DNA of 14,434 nt from Bacillota bacterium (GTDB lineage Bacteria; Bacillota; Clostridia; Oscillospirales; Ruminococcaceae), in the NCBI GenBank assembly GCA_023394255.1, contig JAEXAZ010000001.1, forward strand, positions 1-14,434, read 5' to 3'. This document shows, one piece after another, positions 13,500 through 14,434 of the stretch. The notes under the pieces were generated by a model. That model was not told the origin of the DNA. It did no database searches and saw only the letters and a program-made list of their open reading frames with translations. A program made the position numbers and the translations under genes. The first letter of the stretch is position 1. Every line of letters begins with the position of its first letter.

Positions 13500-14078
13500 A
13501 TGAGCCTGGTGCCAATGGTAGTGGAACAGACAAACAGGGGAGAACGTTCTTACGATATTTTTTCCCGTCTTCTGAATGACCGGATCGTAATGCTCTGCGA
13601 GGAAGTGAACGATACGAGCGCAAGTCTCGTCGTAGCACAACTTTTGTATCTGGAGGGGCAGGACCCGGATAAGGATATTCATCTTTATATTAACAGTCCA
13701 GGCGGTTCGGTGACCGCGGGCATGGCGATTTATGACACGATGAACTATATCAAGTGTGATGTTTCCACGATTTGTGTAGGGCTCGCCGCTTCGATGGGAG
13801 CGTTCCTGCTGTCCTCGGGTGCAAAAGGAAAGCGCTTTTCGCTGCCGAATGCCGAAATCATGATTCACCAGCCTTCCGGCGGTGCAAGAGGGCAGGCCAG
13901 CGATATTAAAATCCATGCTGACTGGATTTTGAAAACCCGCGAAAAGCTCAACCGCATTTTGTCGGAGCAGACGGGGCAGCCTTTTGAAAATATTGAGCGT
14001 GACACCGAGCGCGATAATTTTATGTCGGCGCAGGAAGCGTGCAATTACGGTCTGGTGGATAAAATCATTACCAGGTAA
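13500..14078 (+). CDS. clpP: ATP-dependent Clp protease proteolytic subunit ClpP
   Basis: The 192-residue protein has the ClpP catalytic triad at S98 (GLAASMGAF), H123 (MIHQPSGG) and D172 (ERDNF), the same positions as in B. subtilis ClpP. INSPGGSVTAGMAIYDTM (65-82) is the conserved oxyanion/handle region. The N-terminus MSLVPMVVEQTNRGERSYDIFSRLL matches the mature ClpP start with only a short propeptide-like lead. Fourteen subunits form the barrel that degrades proteins fed in by ClpX or other AAA+ partners. No convincing sigma-A promoter lies in the 99-nt gap after tig, so co-transcription with tig is likely. No CtsR site is visible, unlike clpP of Bacillus. Confidence 0.98.
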   Translation: MSLVPMVVEQTNRGERSYDIFSRLLNDRIVMLCEEVNDTSASLVVAQLLYLEGQDPDKDIHLYINSPGGSVTAGMAIYDTMNYIKCDVSTICVGLAASMGAFLLSSGAKGKRFSLPNAEIMIHQPSGGARGQASDIKIHADWILKTREKLNRILSEQTGQPFENIERDTERDNFMSAQEACNYGLVDKIITR

Positions 14079-14085
14079 TGACTGG

Positions 14086-14120
14086 AAATGTGCAACACCT
14101 TTATGAGGTGCTGCACATTT
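14086..14120 (+). terminator. Hairpin between clpP and clpX, weak terminator or attenuator
   Basis: AAATGTGCA (14086-14094) pairs with TGCACATTT (14112-14120), and CACCT/AGGTG (14096-14100 with 14106-14110) continues the stem after one A-C mismatch, with a 5-nt loop. Only three T follow before GTG, so termination is probably incomplete and read-through to clpX likely. Confidence 0.5.
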
Positions 14121-14157
14121 GTGTTACGTTTAAGCTACAATCAGGAGGTATCCCTAT

Positions 14158-14434
14158 ATGGCAAAAAATGACGACCAGCGGGAGCTGCGCTGCTCTTTCT
14201 GCGGAAAATCGCAGAATCAGGTCCAGCGGCTAATTGCGGGGCCGGGCGTATGCATTTGCAATGAGTGCGTCGAACTGTGCCTGAGTGTCCTGGAAGATGA
14301 TGTCCCCGAGCAGCATGCCGGCCGGTCCAACAGACAGGAACAGCAGATTACGATTCTCAAGCCTCATGAGATCAAAGAAAAACTTGACGAATATGTCATT
14401 GGCCAGGACCGTGCGAAGACGGCGCTCGCGGTAG
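14158..14434 (+). CDS. clpX: ATP-dependent Clp protease ATP-binding subunit ClpX, 3' truncated by the window end
   Basis: The first 92 residues are visible and the frame is still open at the edge. The N-terminal zinc-binding domain is complete: CSFC (C12, C15) and CNEC (C34, C37) form the C4 zinc site, in the family's usual RCSFCGKSQNQVQRLIAGPG setting. The start of the AAA+ region follows with PHEIKEKLDEYVIGQDRAKTALAV; the Walker A motif lies outside. ClpX unfolds substrates and passes them to ClpP, encoded just upstream. AGGAGG (14143-14148) lies 9 nt before the ATG. The coding sequence follows clpP by 79 nt containing a weak hairpin. Confidence 0.96.
   Translation, partial: MAKNDDQRELRCSFCGKSQNQVQRLIAGPGVCICNECVELCLSVLEDDVPEQHAGRSNRQEQQITILKPHEIKEKLDEYVIGQDRAKTALAV

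Noticed and set aside
11985..13916. Very long open frame on the minus strand (about 640 codons) opposite tig and clpP
   Set aside because: It lies entirely opposite two certain genes and the tig leader; its translation shows no recognisable domain and is rich in Phe/His/Arg as expected from reading codon-biased genes backwards.
14113..14141. Promoter for clpX (TACAAT at 14136-14141)
   Set aside because: The -10 is acceptable, but no -35 box is found at 16-18 nt distance (GCACAT at best).
1..14434. Mobile elements, CRISPR arrays, tRNA or rRNA genes
   Set aside because: No transposase, integrase, regularly spaced direct repeats or structural RNA sequence could be recognised on either strand.

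Overview
The window reads as a chromosomal core region of a spore-forming, anaerobic member of the Clostridia. The moderately GC-rich coding sequence and the gene content (NfnAB-type transhydrogenase, a SpoIVFA/SpoIVFB-like sporulation pair, a B12-type radical SAM protein next to a DUF2344 protein) suggest an Oscillospiraceae/Ruminococcaceae-like lineage. That placement is inference from gene content, not a database match. All sixteen recognisable genes lie on the + strand, and I see no insertion sequence, prophage, tRNA, rRNA or CRISPR array.

Layout. (1) 1-478 is the C-terminal end of a surface protein with Ig-like (Big_2) domains, closed by a strong terminator. (2) 537-2972 is a self-contained unit: promoter(s), nfnA, nfnB and a strong terminator. 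Its product should be the electron-bifurcating NADH-dependent reduced ferredoxin:NADP+ oxidoreductase. (3) 3023-4404 holds an 11-nt-overlapping pair: a membrane-anchored M23/LytM protein and a compact site-2 (M50) protease. They resemble SpoIVFA and SpoIVFB, which control pro-sigma-K processing, and a hairpin terminator overlaps the last codons. (4) 4411-7020 encodes a TIGR03960-type radical SAM protein and its DUF2344 (TIGR03936) partner, a conserved pair with no established function. (5) 7041-7595 is rplS (ribosomal protein L19) with its own promoter, a structured 5' leader and a terminator. (6) 7615-11848 is a tightly packed six-gene run: type I signal peptidase, rbgA/ylqF (50S assembly GTPase), rnhB, a YraN-family protein, an M19 dipeptidase and a metallophosphoesterase. 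(7) 11891-14434 is the protein-folding and proteolysis cluster tig-clpP-clpX; clpX is cut by the window end.

The theme from unit 5 onward is translation and protein fate: ribosome assembly, secretion, nascent-chain folding, and ClpXP proteolysis. Most genes are ordinary. The points most worth a second look are the uncharacterised radical SAM/DUF2344 pair, a leader hairpin that would bury the trigger factor ribosome binding site, the structured rplS leader, the unusual SpoIVF-like pair, and the fact that two clusters familiar from other Firmicutes appear truncated and joined here. I did not find a clearly new multi-gene system.
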